From Planctomycetota bacterium (GTDB taxonomy: Bacteria > Planctomycetota > Phycisphaerae > UBA1845): a stretch of 64,000 nt of DNA. Below the pieces are notes generated by a model. It had not been told where the DNA came from. It saw only the letters and a list, made by a program, of their open reading frames with translations, and made no database searches. Position numbers and translations under genes: made by a program. How positions within the stretch are numbered: the first letter of the stretch is position 1; every line of letters starts with the position of its first letter. Below are positions 24,808 through 33,746 of the stretch, one piece after another. Where the stretch lies: assembly GCA_024280855.1 (NCBI GenBank), contig JAJRPG010000034.1, positions 1-64,000 on the forward strand. Reading direction: 5' to 3'.

Positions 24808-25609
24808 TGTTGCTTTGCTATCGGCCCGCGATGTTTCATTTGGCTATCCTGGTCTATCGAAATTTTTAGGCCCAGTGAGTTTGGACGTGTTAGCCGGGCA
24901 GTGTTGGGGGCTTGTAGGTCCAAACGGAGCAGGTAAAAGCACACTGCTACGCATTTTAGCGGGACTCATTCAGCCTGGCGTGGGCGAAATTTGTTTACAA
25001 GGTGAACCCTTGTGTAATGTGTCACGCGCTAATCGGGCGAAGTTGGTCGCGTTTTTGCCGCAGCATCCGCCGGCTGATGTGGATATGTTGGTTGAGGATG
25101 TTGTGCTGCTTGGTCGATTTCCTCATCGCACGTTGGGGCTGTTTGAATCCGGGCAGGACCGACGCGAGGCTGAGGCTGCGATGCAGTCTACGGAAATTGC
25201 GAAGTTTTCTCGGCGACATCTTTCTACGCTTTCTGGCGGAGAGGCTCAGCGCGTTCATCTAGCTGCGATGTTTGCGCAGTCGCCGTCGATTCTACTGTTG
25301 GATGAGCCGACGACTGGTTTAGATTTGAATCATCAGATAGCTATCTTCGATATGATACGGCGGAAGGTGGATGACGATCAGCTAGCGGCGGTCGTGGTGA
25401 CGCATGATGTCAACCTAGCGGCACAGTATTGTGATCGCATTCTTCTATTGGATGACGGAAAAGTAGTCGCGAGTGATACGCCGGATCGCGTGGTGAAGCC
25501 TGAGGTTCTTTCGAGCGTGTATGGTCTAGAGTTGGTCTCCGCGCAGACTCCGGACAATCGCGTGGCTTGGGTGGTACCGAAAAATTATCGTATTAAGGCA
25601 AATGGATGA
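24797..25609 (+). CDS. ABC importer ATP-binding protein (BtuD/FecE type)
   Basis: 270-residue cytoplasmic ATPase of the B12/Fe-siderophore importer. Walker A is GPNGAGKSTLL, the Q-loop is in FLPQHPPADVDMLVEDVVLLG, the signature is LSGGEAQRVHLA, Walker B is ILLLDEPTTGLD, and the H-loop is VVTHDVNLA. The FecE/BtuD group is recognised by RFPHRTLGLFE after VLLG. The ATG at 24797 overlaps the end of the binding-protein gene and gives the natural N-terminus MKSDVALLSARDVSFGYPG. The permease start overlaps its stop as ATGA. Confidence 0.93.
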   Translation: MKSDVALLSARDVSFGYPGLSKFLGPVSLDVLAGQCWGLVGPNGAGKSTLLRILAGLIQPGVGEICLQGEPLCNVSRANRAKLVAFLPQHPPADVDMLVEDVVLLGRFPHRTLGLFESGQDRREAEAAMQSTEIAKFSRRHLSTLSGGEAQRVHLAAMFAQSPSILLLDEPTTGLDLNHQIAIFDMIRRKVDDDQLAAVVVTHDVNLAAQYCDRILLLDDGKVVASDTPDRVVKPEVLSSVYGLELVSAQTPDNRVAWVVPKNYRIKANG

Positions 25610-26751
25610 CGTCACTTAGTCGAGGACAATTTATTTTTCGGCTCACTGCCTGCGTGGTTTTTCTCGCGGTATTGCTACTGTTGAGTCCTGGTATTGGTAC
25701 GGAATCTGCTTCGTTTGGCTGGTCGGATGCGTGGCGGGCGCAGTTAGGATTACCGATCGATGCAGCTAGCTTGGTGGCCCGGCCTTTTGTCGATACGGAT
25801 GGTGATGGCCAAGTGTCTGAGGAGGAGTTAGCGGGTTTTGTTGCGCTGGCTAAGCATATTGGTTTCGGCTTGCGATTTCCTCGGACGTTACTCGCGCTAC
25901 AGGTGGGGATCACGCTGGCTATGTGCGGGGCGACTTTTCAAATTTTATTTCGCAACCCGCTAGCTACGCCGTATACGTTGGGCGTTGTGAATGGTGGCTC
26001 GCTGGGAGCGCTGTTAGCGATACGATTCGGTTGGACGGTGATGGTGTGTGGTATTTCGTCGATTGCGCTCGCAGCGTTTGGCGGGGCGGTGTCGATTGTC
26101 GTAGCTGTGTTTGTGTTCGTGCGAGGTTCGCGCCGTTTGACATCGAATGAGCTGCTTCTAGCTGGCGTGACGATGGGCATGTTCTGTTCTGCGATGATGA
26201 TGTTTATTACTTCGGTTTCTGATGAGCGTGTGACGTTTGCGACCATTCGTTGGATGATGGGTTCTTTGGACCCTATATCCGACTTGGAGCAGATGACGCT
26301 GCTGCCCATGATGGTTCCTGCGTGGATTGGTTTGATGCTCATGTCGCGGGCGATGAATCAATACCGGTTGGGTGATGAGTTAGCTCAGACTCGTGGCGTC
26401 AATGTGGTAGCACTTCAAGGTATTAGTGTAGCGCTTTGTACGTTGGCTACGGCGGGCGTGGTGGGGTATTGTGGCCCGATTGGTTTTGTCGGGCTGGTCG
26501 TGCCGCATATAGCTGTGCTTTTGGTGGGGAATGATTGCCGCATTTTATTACCGGCTTCGGGGCTGTTGGGCGGAGGGTTTTTGGTTGTGTGCGATTGGGG
26601 CGCTCAGTTGACCATGCGCCTGGCTGGTTGGGTAACGGGGCGGGATGTGGGGAGCGCGACCCTGCCTATCGGGGTGGTGACTGCCATTGTCGGCGTGCCT
26701 CTGTTTTTGGTGCTGTTGCGGACAAAATTGGGCCAGCGGCAGCGGTCGTAA
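25606..26751 (+). CDS. FecCD/BtuC-type permease with inserted EF-hand loop
   Basis: 381-residue inner-membrane permease of the same importer. Family features: RFPRTLLALQVGITLAMCGA, FRNPLATPYTLGVVNGG, the long TM series, GVVGYCGPIGFVGLVVPHI with R/H for ATPase coupling, and the end TAIVGVPLFLVLL. Unusually, the loop between TM1 and TM2 (periplasmic side) contains DTDGDGQVSEEE (63-74), a complete EF-hand calcium loop with D63, D65, D67, Q69, S71 and E74, followed by a helix (LAGFVALAKHI). Usual BtuC/FecD proteins (~330 residues) lack this. It may couple calcium to transport or merely stabilise the loop; this is inference. Confidence 0.92.
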   Translation: MTSLSRGQFIFRLTACVVFLAVLLLLSPGIGTESASFGWSDAWRAQLGLPIDAASLVARPFVDTDGDGQVSEEELAGFVALAKHIGFGLRFPRTLLALQVGITLAMCGATFQILFRNPLATPYTLGVVNGGSLGALLAIRFGWTVMVCGISSIALAAFGGAVSIVVAVFVFVRGSRRLTSNELLLAGVTMGMFCSAMMMFITSVSDERVTFATIRWMMGSLDPISDLEQMTLLPMMVPAWIGLMLMSRAMNQYRLGDELAQTRGVNVVALQGISVALCTLATAGVVGYCGPIGFVGLVVPHIAVLLVGNDCRILLPASGLLGGGFLVVCDWGAQLTMRLAGWVTGRDVGSATLPIGVVTAIVGVPLFLVLLRTKLGQRQRS

Positions 26752-26914
26752 TAGGCAGATAAATCGGTAATTCCTCGTTGATTGTCGATTTTCGTCAACG
26801 GAAACACGCAGGCGTTAAATATTTGCTAACCTTTCACGAATATATGGGTCTTAGACGGTACTGTTTGAGATGTCCGAGTTAATTTTTTGGCGAGCAGATT
26901 GTGGAGCGTTACGC

Positions 26915-27778
26915 ATGAATTTGAGACGAACAACATTTGGTACGTTAGCCTTGCTGGTTTGCTTTACATCATCTGGCTGCGTTGTCATTAGTAATGGCTG
27001 GGGCGGATGTCGGTCTACGGTATGGGTTGAAGATGATCGAACCATTTCTATAGATACGGCTGGTTTGCAGACTATGGATGTAAAAACGCACAACGGTAGG
27101 ATTACCTTTGCCGGCTCTGATGGTTCGACAATAGCGACTGCTCAGATTCACGTTAAGGGCGGGGCACGCTCTGAAGAAGAGGCCCAGGTCGCGCTCGCTG
27201 CTATCGAAGTTTTTGTTGAGCCTGGTAGCGGAGGTCGGCAGCTCTTGGGCTGGCGGTGGAATCCCGCTAAGAAACGGTCCTGGAGTGCCCAAGTTAGCTT
27301 CGATATTTCAGGGCCTTCCGGAGTGAACCTTGACGTTGAAACGCATAACGGTCGGGTGGAAGTGTCCGGTGTACAAGGCGTAGTAAAAACAATTACGCAT
27401 AATGGCCGAATCAACGTGGAATCATCGCAAGGTGAGCTATTCGCTAAAACTCATAATGGTCGAATCGAAGCTGATTATGTTGGCGAGAATCTGACCTTGA
27501 TTTCGCACAATGGAACCATCACAGCTAAGCTGGATAAATGCGACGAAATTATGGGAAAGATGGTGACGCATAATGGTAGCGTGAAGGTAATCATGCGGGA
27601 CGGTGTTTCCACATTAGTTGATGCCAGTACGCGTAATGGCCGAATCTCATGCGACTTGCCGCTTGAGCAGCAAAAGCGATCTAAGCGACACCTGACAGGC
27701 ACGCTTGGAAATGGTGGCGGTAAACTCAATCTCGAAACCCATAACGGTGGAATACGCATTATGCGATCTGACGGGTAA
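26915..27778 (+). CDS. DUF4097-type beta-repeat lipoprotein
   Basis: 287 residues. The signal peptide ends in a lipobox (LVCFTSSGC, Cys22), so it should be membrane-anchored outside the cytoplasm. The body is a right-handed beta repeat of about 18-25 residues with the motif THNGR or variants at least eight times (KTHNGRITF, ETHNGRVEV, ITHNGRINV, KTHNGRIEA, ISHNGTITA, VTHNGSVKV, STRNGRISC, ETHNGGIRI). This is the DUF4097 pattern. GGAG at 26903-26906 fixes the ATG at 26915; an upstream ATG at 26870 is less likely. Molecular function is unknown. It ends in a strong terminator, so it forms a single-gene unit. Confidence 0.85.
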   Translation: MNLRRTTFGTLALLVCFTSSGCVVISNGWGGCRSTVWVEDDRTISIDTAGLQTMDVKTHNGRITFAGSDGSTIATAQIHVKGGARSEEEAQVALAAIEVFVEPGSGGRQLLGWRWNPAKKRSWSAQVSFDISGPSGVNLDVETHNGRVEVSGVQGVVKTITHNGRINVESSQGELFAKTHNGRIEADYVGENLTLISHNGTITAKLDKCDEIMGKMVTHNGSVKVIMRDGVSTLVDASTRNGRISCDLPLEQQKRSKRHLTGTLGNGGGKLNLETHNGGIRIMRSDG

Positions 27779-27817
27779 CGCGACTATACGACATTTTCTC
27801 CCCTTCTGCCCCCAATC

Positions 27818-27849
27818 AGCCCGTAGGTGTTATCGCCTACGGGCTTTTT
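27818..27849 (+). terminator. Rho-independent terminator
   Basis: AGCCCGTAGG (27818-27827) pairs perfectly with CCTACGGGCT (27836-27845) over an 8-base loop and runs into TTTTT. It ends the DUF4097 lipoprotein gene. Confidence 0.88.
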
Positions 27850-28067
27850 GGTGCGCCAGGATAGCCTAGACAGCATGTCCGTGGTTGTTGTATATGGCGA
27901 AGACGCTTATGGTGGCCATTGTTTTGTGCTAGCAAGGATAATCGTAAGGAAATCCCGCCTATCTTGGCAGTGTTGGAGGTAGGGAGTAAGCTTCTGGCAC
28001 GCGATGTGCCGACTTTATATGGTACTGCGGTTGATCGTAGATTTTCACAACTGACGGAAAGACAGCT

Positions 28068-29258
28068 ATGAAGGTTGGAATACCCACCGAGACATTTCCT
28101 GGAGAACGGCGCGTTGCGTTGGTTCCTGATACGGCAGCCCTGCTTAAAAAAGCTGGTCATGAGGTGCAGATTGAGCGTGGTGCTGGTGTTCTAGCGGGGT
28201 ATTCTGATAAAGCTTACGAGGAGAAAGGCGCAACGATAGCCGTTGGTCGTGCAGAGCTTTTCTCCTGGTCCGAGGCGATTTTTCAGGTTAGAGGCTTAGG
28301 GGCTAATCTCGAAGCAGGTCAGTCTGATCTTGATTTGATGAAACCCGGGCTGGTGATCATCGCCGGTCTTGATCCATTGTCCGAGCCTAAGGCGGTTGAA
28401 AAACTTGCCGCGGCTAAGGTGATGGCCTTTTCGATGGAGCTGATGCCGCGTATTACGCGTGCACAGAGTATGGATATTATGTCGTCCATGGCCACCATTG
28501 CGGGATACAAGTCCGTGTTGATGGCTGCGGATGCTTCCATTCGTATGTTCCCTATGTTTATGACGGCTGCCGGAACGGTAACTCCGGCCCGTATGTTTAT
28601 TATGGGTGTTGGCGTTGCGGGATTGCAGGCGATTTCGATGGGACGCCGGTTGGGTGCGATTGTGAAGGCCTATGATGTTCGGCCAGCGGTGAAGGAGCAG
28701 GTGGAGAGTCTTGGCGCGAAATTCGTTGAGATGGAGTTGGACGCTGGCGATGCGGAGACCAAGGGTGGCTATGCGAAGGAGATGAGTGACGAGTTCCTTC
28801 GCAAGCAGCGTGAGTTGATGACTGAGACGCTGGCGGAGAGCCACGTGGTGATTACGACGGCGGCTATTCCTGGAAGGAAATCTCCAATTCTTGTGACGGC
28901 TGAGATGGTGAAGCATATGATACCAGGCTCGGTCATTATTGATCTTGCGGCTGAGCGCGGTGGCAATTGTGAATTGACCAAAGCCGGGGAGACTGTTGTT
29001 GAGCATGGTGTCACTATTATGGGGCCGTTGAACTTAGCCAGTACGATTCCGCTTCACGCCAGTCAGATGTTTTCTAAGAATTTAACAACGTTCCTGGCTG
29101 AGTTGACCAAGGATGGCGCGTTGGCGCTAGATATGGAAAACGAAGTGCTTCGGGAAACGCTTGTCGCACATGAGGGTGAAGTGGTTCATCCGCGTATTCG
29201 TGACTTGTTGGGCCTGGCGCCGAATAAGCCTGCGGAAGAAACGGCTTCTAATTCGTAA
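28068..29258 (+). CDS. pntAA: NAD(P) transhydrogenase subunit alpha, part 1
   Basis: 396-residue NAD(H)-binding subunit (domain I) of the proton-translocating transhydrogenase. Family features: MKVGIPTETFPGERRVALVP at the N-terminus, RITRAQSMDIMSSMATIAGY (the RQD-loop region; here Arg is kept but the order is ITRAQSMD), the Rossmann segment MGVGVAGLQAISMGRRLGA and VVITTAAIPGRKSP. Like other split enzymes it stops before the TM part, which the next gene encodes. The three pnt genes are spaced 29 and 3 bases apart and co-transcribed. Alanine dehydrogenase is related but shorter and lacks the pntAB/pntB neighbours. Confidence 0.95.
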   Translation: MKVGIPTETFPGERRVALVPDTAALLKKAGHEVQIERGAGVLAGYSDKAYEEKGATIAVGRAELFSWSEAIFQVRGLGANLEAGQSDLDLMKPGLVIIAGLDPLSEPKAVEKLAAAKVMAFSMELMPRITRAQSMDIMSSMATIAGYKSVLMAADASIRMFPMFMTAAGTVTPARMFIMGVGVAGLQAISMGRRLGAIVKAYDVRPAVKEQVESLGAKFVEMELDAGDAETKGGYAKEMSDEFLRKQRELMTETLAESHVVITTAAIPGRKSPILVTAEMVKHMIPGSVIIDLAAERGGNCELTKAGETVVEHGVTIMGPLNLASTIPLHASQMFSKNLTTFLAELTKDGALALDMENEVLRETLVAHEGEVVHPRIRDLLGLAPNKPAEETASNS

Positions 29259-29287
29259 TAAGTCGATTCACTACTAAGGAATAATTC

Positions 29288-29566
29288 ATGGATTTGATGC
29301 CCCTCGTTACGATTTTGATGCTCGCGATTTTCGTGGGTTTTGAAATCATTACCAAAGTGCCACCTACGTTGCACACGCCGTTGATGTCTGGTTCAAATGC
29401 TATTTCCGGTATCGCTGTTGTCGGCGCGTTGGTCGTGTCTGGCGCTGATGGTGGTACGCTGCCTAGTGTGTTGGGGTTTATCGCGGTCGTGCTGGCTACG
29501 GTGAATGCCGTGGGCGGGTTTCTCGTGTCGCATCGTATGTTGGCTATGTTTCGTAAAAAGGGCTAA
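29288..29566 (+). CDS. pntAB: NAD(P) transhydrogenase subunit alpha, part 2
   Basis: 92-residue membrane subunit with three to four TM helices (LVTILMLAIFVGFEIITKV; NAISGIAVVGALVVSG; LGFIAVVLATVNAVGGFLV). VPPTLHTPLMSGSNAISGI is the conserved loop of domain II. It ends SHRMLAMFRKKG, the normal PntAB tail. It forms part of the proton channel with PntB. Confidence 0.95.
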   Translation: MDLMPLVTILMLAIFVGFEIITKVPPTLHTPLMSGSNAISGIAVVGALVVSGADGGTLPSVLGFIAVVLATVNAVGGFLVSHRMLAMFRKKG

Positions 29567-29569
29567 TCC

Positions 29570-31069
29570 GTGGATCCATCAACGGCTAAAACTATAGAAG
29601 GCGCAATGGACCCGGCAACGGTCACGATGATTCGAGACCTTGCTTATCTGTTCGCTTCGGTACTATTCATTCGTGGTTTGAAAGGTTTGACGCATCCGCG
29701 TACTGCGGTTCGCGGCAACCTGCTTGGCGTTTGCGGCATGTTGGTCGCTGTTGTGACTACGCTATGGGCGGGAGGTATCGTCACTTGGGGCTGGATTGCT
29801 TCGGGCTTAATCGTGGGTTCGCTTATTGGTGTCTTCCTGGCGGTTAGAGTTCCCATGACGGGTATGCCACAGATGGTGGCTATTTTTAACGGCTTTGGTG
29901 GCGCTGCTTCATTTCTAGTTGCTGGCGGCGAATTGTTTATTCGATTGGCGAATTCGCGTGCTGCGGATGCAGTAGCTGAGGCGGGTGCGCATGAGGCTAT
30001 GTCTTCTCAGTTTACGATTGCCACTGCGCTGTCTGGGTTGATTGGAGCTGTTACGCTGACAGGAAGCTTTGTCGCATTTATCAAATTAGCTGAATATAAA
30101 ATCACCATTGGCGGCAAAAAGATATGGCTTAGCGGTTCGCTGCAGTTGCCAGCGCGACATTTGATTAGCATCGTAGCTGTCCTGGCAACGATTGGCCTGT
30201 GTGTCGCAGTCGTGGCTGACCCTACGACATCCTTGTGGTATTGGTTGCTCGTCGCGTCTGCTGCGGTTTTGGGTATATTGATTACCATACCCATTGGCGG
30301 CGCGGATATGCCAGTGGTTATTGCCTTACTCAACTCCTATTCCGGCTTAGCTGCTTGTGCGACCGGCTTTGTGATTGGCAACACGGTACTTATTATTGCT
30401 GGTTCGTTGGTGGGGGCGTCTGGCCTGATTCTCACAGCGATTATGTGCAAGGCGATGAATCGGTCGTTGGCTAGTGTTATTTTTGCCACGATGGGACCGA
30501 CAGCTGACGGTCCTTCCGCCGACGATGTTTATGCGGGTAAGATTAAAACTACCTCGGCAGATGAGATAGCTATGATGCTCGATGGCGCTCAGCGCGTCGT
30601 GATTGTGCCCGGCTATGGTATGGCTGTTTCGCAAGCACAGCACGCAGTGAGGGATTTAGCGAATTTGCTCGAATCGCGCGGCGCGACGGTAGAGTTTGGT
30701 ATTCATCCGGTCGCAGGGCGCATGCCAGGTCATATGAATGTGCTATTGGCTGAGGCTGATATTGATTATGATAAATTGTTAGAGATGGATGCGATCAACC
30801 CGACGCTGGATACGGTAGACGTAGCCTTGGTCATCGGTGCTAATGATGTGGTTAATCCCGTTGCTCGAACTGATCCATCCTCGGCTATTGCTGGTATGCC
30901 GATTATTGATATCGATAAGTGTCGCACGGTTGTGGTGATTAAGCGAAGTCTAAGCCCAGGTTTTGCGGGTATTCCTAATCCGCTTTTTGCTCAGGACAAT
31001 ACGCTGATGTTCTTTTCGGATGGCAAGAAAGCGTTCGTGGAGATTACGGCTGCGGTGAAAGATTCGTAG
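29570..31069 (+). CDS. pntB: NAD(P) transhydrogenase subunit beta
   Basis: 499-residue subunit with nine-helix membrane domain II and NADP(H)-binding domain III. Visible are RGLKGLTHPRTAVRGN, MPQMVAIFNGFGGAAS, IGGADMPVVIALLNSYSGLA, and in domain III VVIVPGYGMAVSQAQHAV, FGIHPVAGRMPGHMNVLLAE, VIGANDVVNP and DKCRTVVVIKRSL with GFAGIPNPLF. The start is GTG at 29570, three bases after pntAB; ATG at 29606 is an alternative since PntB proteins are usually ~460-480 residues. The enzyme uses the proton gradient to make NADPH from NADH. Convergent with the Tad-like gene. Confidence 0.95.
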   Translation: MDPSTAKTIEGAMDPATVTMIRDLAYLFASVLFIRGLKGLTHPRTAVRGNLLGVCGMLVAVVTTLWAGGIVTWGWIASGLIVGSLIGVFLAVRVPMTGMPQMVAIFNGFGGAASFLVAGGELFIRLANSRAADAVAEAGAHEAMSSQFTIATALSGLIGAVTLTGSFVAFIKLAEYKITIGGKKIWLSGSLQLPARHLISIVAVLATIGLCVAVVADPTTSLWYWLLVASAAVLGILITIPIGGADMPVVIALLNSYSGLAACATGFVIGNTVLIIAGSLVGASGLILTAIMCKAMNRSLASVIFATMGPTADGPSADDVYAGKIKTTSADEIAMMLDGAQRVVIVPGYGMAVSQAQHAVRDLANLLESRGATVEFGIHPVAGRMPGHMNVLLAEADIDYDKLLEMDAINPTLDTVDVALVIGANDVVNPVARTDPSSAIAGMPIIDIDKCRTVVVIKRSLSPGFAGIPNPLFAQDNTLMFFSDGKKAFVEITAAVKDS

Positions 31070-31161
31070 AGGCTCATCTATAAATCACAATAGATGCGTT
31101 GGTGTGCGTGGGTGATTGCAAAGTTATTTAAGCCTGTGTTCATTCATCGTTTGAAAATTAA

Positions 31162-31197
31162 GTTGCCACGAAGCGGCGCTTCTCGCTTCGTGGCAAC
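31162..31197 (-). terminator. Hairpin between convergent genes, probable terminator
   Basis: GTTGCCACGAAGCG (31162-31175) pairs perfectly over 14 bases with CGCTTCGTGGCAAC (31184-31197). On the minus strand a T-rich run (TTAATTTTC) follows, so it may serve the Tad-like gene; on the plus strand no T-run follows, though it could still end pntB transcripts. Confidence 0.6.
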
Positions 31198-31224
31198 TGA
31201 TGATTTCGAACTGATTTCCTTTTT

Positions 31225-33093
31225 TTATTGAACTAACTCAACCGGGCGTTTTCCCCCTAGAGCCTGAAATATTTGTTCCAATTGGGCGCTGTATTGGTCA
31301 ATGGTTCCTTCCGCGTGGTAGTGGTCGCCGTCTCCGATGTCAGCGATGCTGGACATGAGTACTTGATCTGCGTCCACGCCTACACTGATGGTAAACACTT
31401 GTATGCCCAAAGATGCTGCGACTTGTGCCTGAGCAAGTGCGTGCGCTGCACCGCCGGAGATGGAATAGGATCCAGAAGAATCTACGTTGGCTTTTCCGTC
31501 AGTCAACAGGATGATGACTTTCTTTGAGATATTCCGTCCACGCGTGCTGGTTAGTTCTGTGATGGCTGCATCGATGCCATTGCCCATGTTGGTAAGCGTG
31601 TTGTAGTAGCCAGCTTGCATGGCGCTAAGGCGGTCTCCCACAACCGGGAAATCATTCGTAAGATCCACCTCGTGACTAGCTGTGGTGGCATAAACTTCTA
31701 ATGACAATTGATCGTTGGTTTGGAGAGAATCCAGTAGCCAGACCATATATCCTGCTGCGTCCTTCACCGCCTGTAATGGCTGGGCTGGTGTGTTCGCTAG
31801 TGCAGATGTTTGGCTATTACGAGGTTTTCTTTCCAGCAAATAGTTTACCAATGTTTTTGGCCCAAATTTGTATTGGAAGTCGCTATTGGCTACAGCCATT
31901 CTTGAGTTACTTTTTCTGATGTAATTATAAATATAATCTCTCCATGAACCGGACTCAAAGGGATACTGTACGAGATAAGTAAGCTCGCTGGATCCTGGCC
32001 AATTATCGCTATCGCCTATGTTTCGATCGGCTGGCGGGACAGATTCCCATAGTCCACCAGGGATGCCGCTATCCCATCGGGCCAAACCGAGCGCGACAGC
32101 TACGCGATTGGTCCAAGCGTATTGGCCTTGAGCGTCTTTGTTTCCATCAAAAGCTGGACTGTTCAACGCTGCTATTTCATTTGCGGAATAACCTATATCT
32201 GCTAGCCAAGTGTCCAAATTTGCGTCATTCCAGGAAGAATATCGAGGTAAGTCTATTAAGCCCGGGTCGGTTCTCGGATCGTAATTTTGAGCGTTTACGT
32301 CATTGCCCCAGTAATACATCCATCCCCATGTGGGGCCAACTTGGCCATTACCTGCAGCGGCAGCGGCATCAGAAGGTACGTTTCCTTGCGTGCTTGGTCC
32401 TATCGCTGGCGGCGCTATGGGATTAGCTGGGTCTCCCTGAGGTGTTGCATTTATGCCGTCTCCGATACCATTGACACCGTATGTAGGAGGTATATTTGCC
32501 CATACGTCAAATATATTTATCTCGGTCACGCCTAGGTGGCGCAATTCACTGTCGTCATTTTGAGAACCTGAAAGGTCTGCTACAATGGCGATATCGCGTG
32601 GTACCATCTTAGCGATTGCACTAGCGGATATTTCAGCGCTTGATATTCCGATCACACTAGCGAAGTATAGGTCTAGCGGGCCATTGGAAGAATCGTTCGT
32701 CATTCTGACTGTCACGCGAACGGAATCGGGGATGACGTTGTTGACAGTAAAATCATATTTGCCAGTAGTGGCGTTGTAGCTTGCCCTGCCAAATTCTACG
32801 TCAGATGCGTCTAGCTGGACGGTTCTTCCAAGTACTTTGTTTAGGCTTACATAAGTGTCAGCTACAGTACGTGCAGAACTGATTAAGTTGCCTCCGGAAT
32901 AATCAGCCAAGGCGGCAGCGGTGGCTAAGGCAGTGGCATCTGCAACGGTCTGCAAATCGGACCTGGCGTTATACATGACTCCAACGTCAACGGTCAGGGC
33001 AGCAAATCCGACTATGACGGGCAACACGATGACAACAAGAACTGCAATGACACCTTTTTCTCTCGATGAAACCTTGCGGTAGTTACGACGCAT
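31225..33093 (-). CDS. TadG-like protein with von Willebrand factor A domain
   Basis: 622 residues. The N-terminus is a Tad/TadE-TadG pilin-like membrane segment (EKGVIAVLVVIVLPVIVGFAALTVDVG) followed by the usual MYNARSDLQTVADATALATA. From about residue 160 a vWA domain begins at DIAIVADLSGS, a MIDAS DxSxS match, interrupted by a long insert (~180-410) and continuing with KKVIILLTDGKANVDSS and the final VFTISVGVDAD. It would be exported and held at the envelope. The start is ATG 33093 because GAGGAG lies six bases upstream; a longer frame adds seven residues. No other tad genes are in the window, so a pilus role cannot be claimed. Confidence 0.85.
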   Translation of the reverse strand: MRRNYRKVSSREKGVIAVLVVIVLPVIVGFAALTVDVGVMYNARSDLQTVADATALATAAALADYSGGNLISSARTVADTYVSLNKVLGRTVQLDASDVEFGRASYNATTGKYDFTVNNVIPDSVRVTVRMTNDSSNGPLDLYFASVIGISSAEISASAIAKMVPRDIAIVADLSGSQNDDSELRHLGVTEINIFDVWANIPPTYGVNGIGDGINATPQGDPANPIAPPAIGPSTQGNVPSDAAAAAGNGQVGPTWGWMYYWGNDVNAQNYDPRTDPGLIDLPRYSSWNDANLDTWLADIGYSANEIAALNSPAFDGNKDAQGQYAWTNRVAVALGLARWDSGIPGGLWESVPPADRNIGDSDNWPGSSELTYLVQYPFESGSWRDYIYNYIRKSNSRMAVANSDFQYKFGPKTLVNYLLERKPRNSQTSALANTPAQPLQAVKDAAGYMVWLLDSLQTNDQLSLEVYATTASHEVDLTNDFPVVGDRLSAMQAGYYNTLTNMGNGIDAAITELTSTRGRNISKKVIILLTDGKANVDSSGSYSISGGAAHALAQAQVAASLGIQVFTISVGVDADQVLMSSIADIGDGDHYHAEGTIDQYSAQLEQIFQALGGKRPVELVQ

Positions 33094-33399
33094 GATTAGC
33101 TCCTCGCGGGCCAAGGTTGTGGTATTGGCCAGAGCAGTGCGACTGTCATGTCGACATACACGACGTCATGCGGTCGCAGGTTGCATCTTACATGCAACTT
33201 TGCTGCCATAAGAGACTTTACGATATATGCGAATGTAAGAGCAAAGATATATCAAAAACAATTCAGACGTCCTAAAAAAAGGCTTGAATAACAGCTGGTT
33301 GCGTATTGATTGGCTTTTTGATGGACGCCAGGATGGTCCGAAAAGTAATCACGCTATCACCGTCCTGACAACACTTTTTCTTTTATCAGGAAAGTTCGC

Positions 33400-33600
33400 C
33401 AAAATCCCCCCCCTTCCCTTGGTTAGTGAGGGCAGGGGGGTGCAAGACAGTCTTGGCGGGGTGTTATGTCAGAGCACCTGGCGCAAGCCTGGTGGCATAC
33501 CAGCGTATGGATGCAATTGGCCATGTTGACTCTTCCGGCCCGCAGGCTGGCGCCATGCGGCTCTGACCCCATTCCGCCGAAACTGTCTTGCACCCAGGGC
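33400..33600. repeat. Large imperfect hairpin element with embedded REP-like units
   Basis: Arms beginning GGTGCAAGACAGT (33438-33450) and its reverse complement near 33587-33599 extend inward for roughly 60 bases with modest mismatch. They include an inverted pair of REP-like units (33471-33500 and 33540-33564). A C-run/G-run hairpin (33403-33438) precedes. No coding frame is convincing. The whole gap 33094-33746 otherwise holds only the divergent regulatory space of the Tad-like and hpd genes. Confidence 0.6.
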
Positions 33601-33746
33601 AGGGTGTCGAGAGACGAATTCTGGCGTACCCATACCCGTTTGTGTACAATGCGTCCCTGTTTCGGCACATGTGTCGCCATGCGAAAGCCCGCCTCACCCG
33701 GGCATGGGGATGCGTTTCAATACTGGTGAAGTTCAGGAGATATCCC

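Noticed and set aside
31713-33529. Plus-strand frames across the Tad/vWA gene
   Set aside because: Shadows of the minus-strand coding region; no motifs and no ribosome-binding sites.
33588-33746. N-terminal 53-residue extension of 4-hydroxyphenylpyruvate dioxygenase
   Set aside because: It reads through the end of the repeat element, has no similarity to the family, and AGGAGA correctly places the start at GTG 33747.
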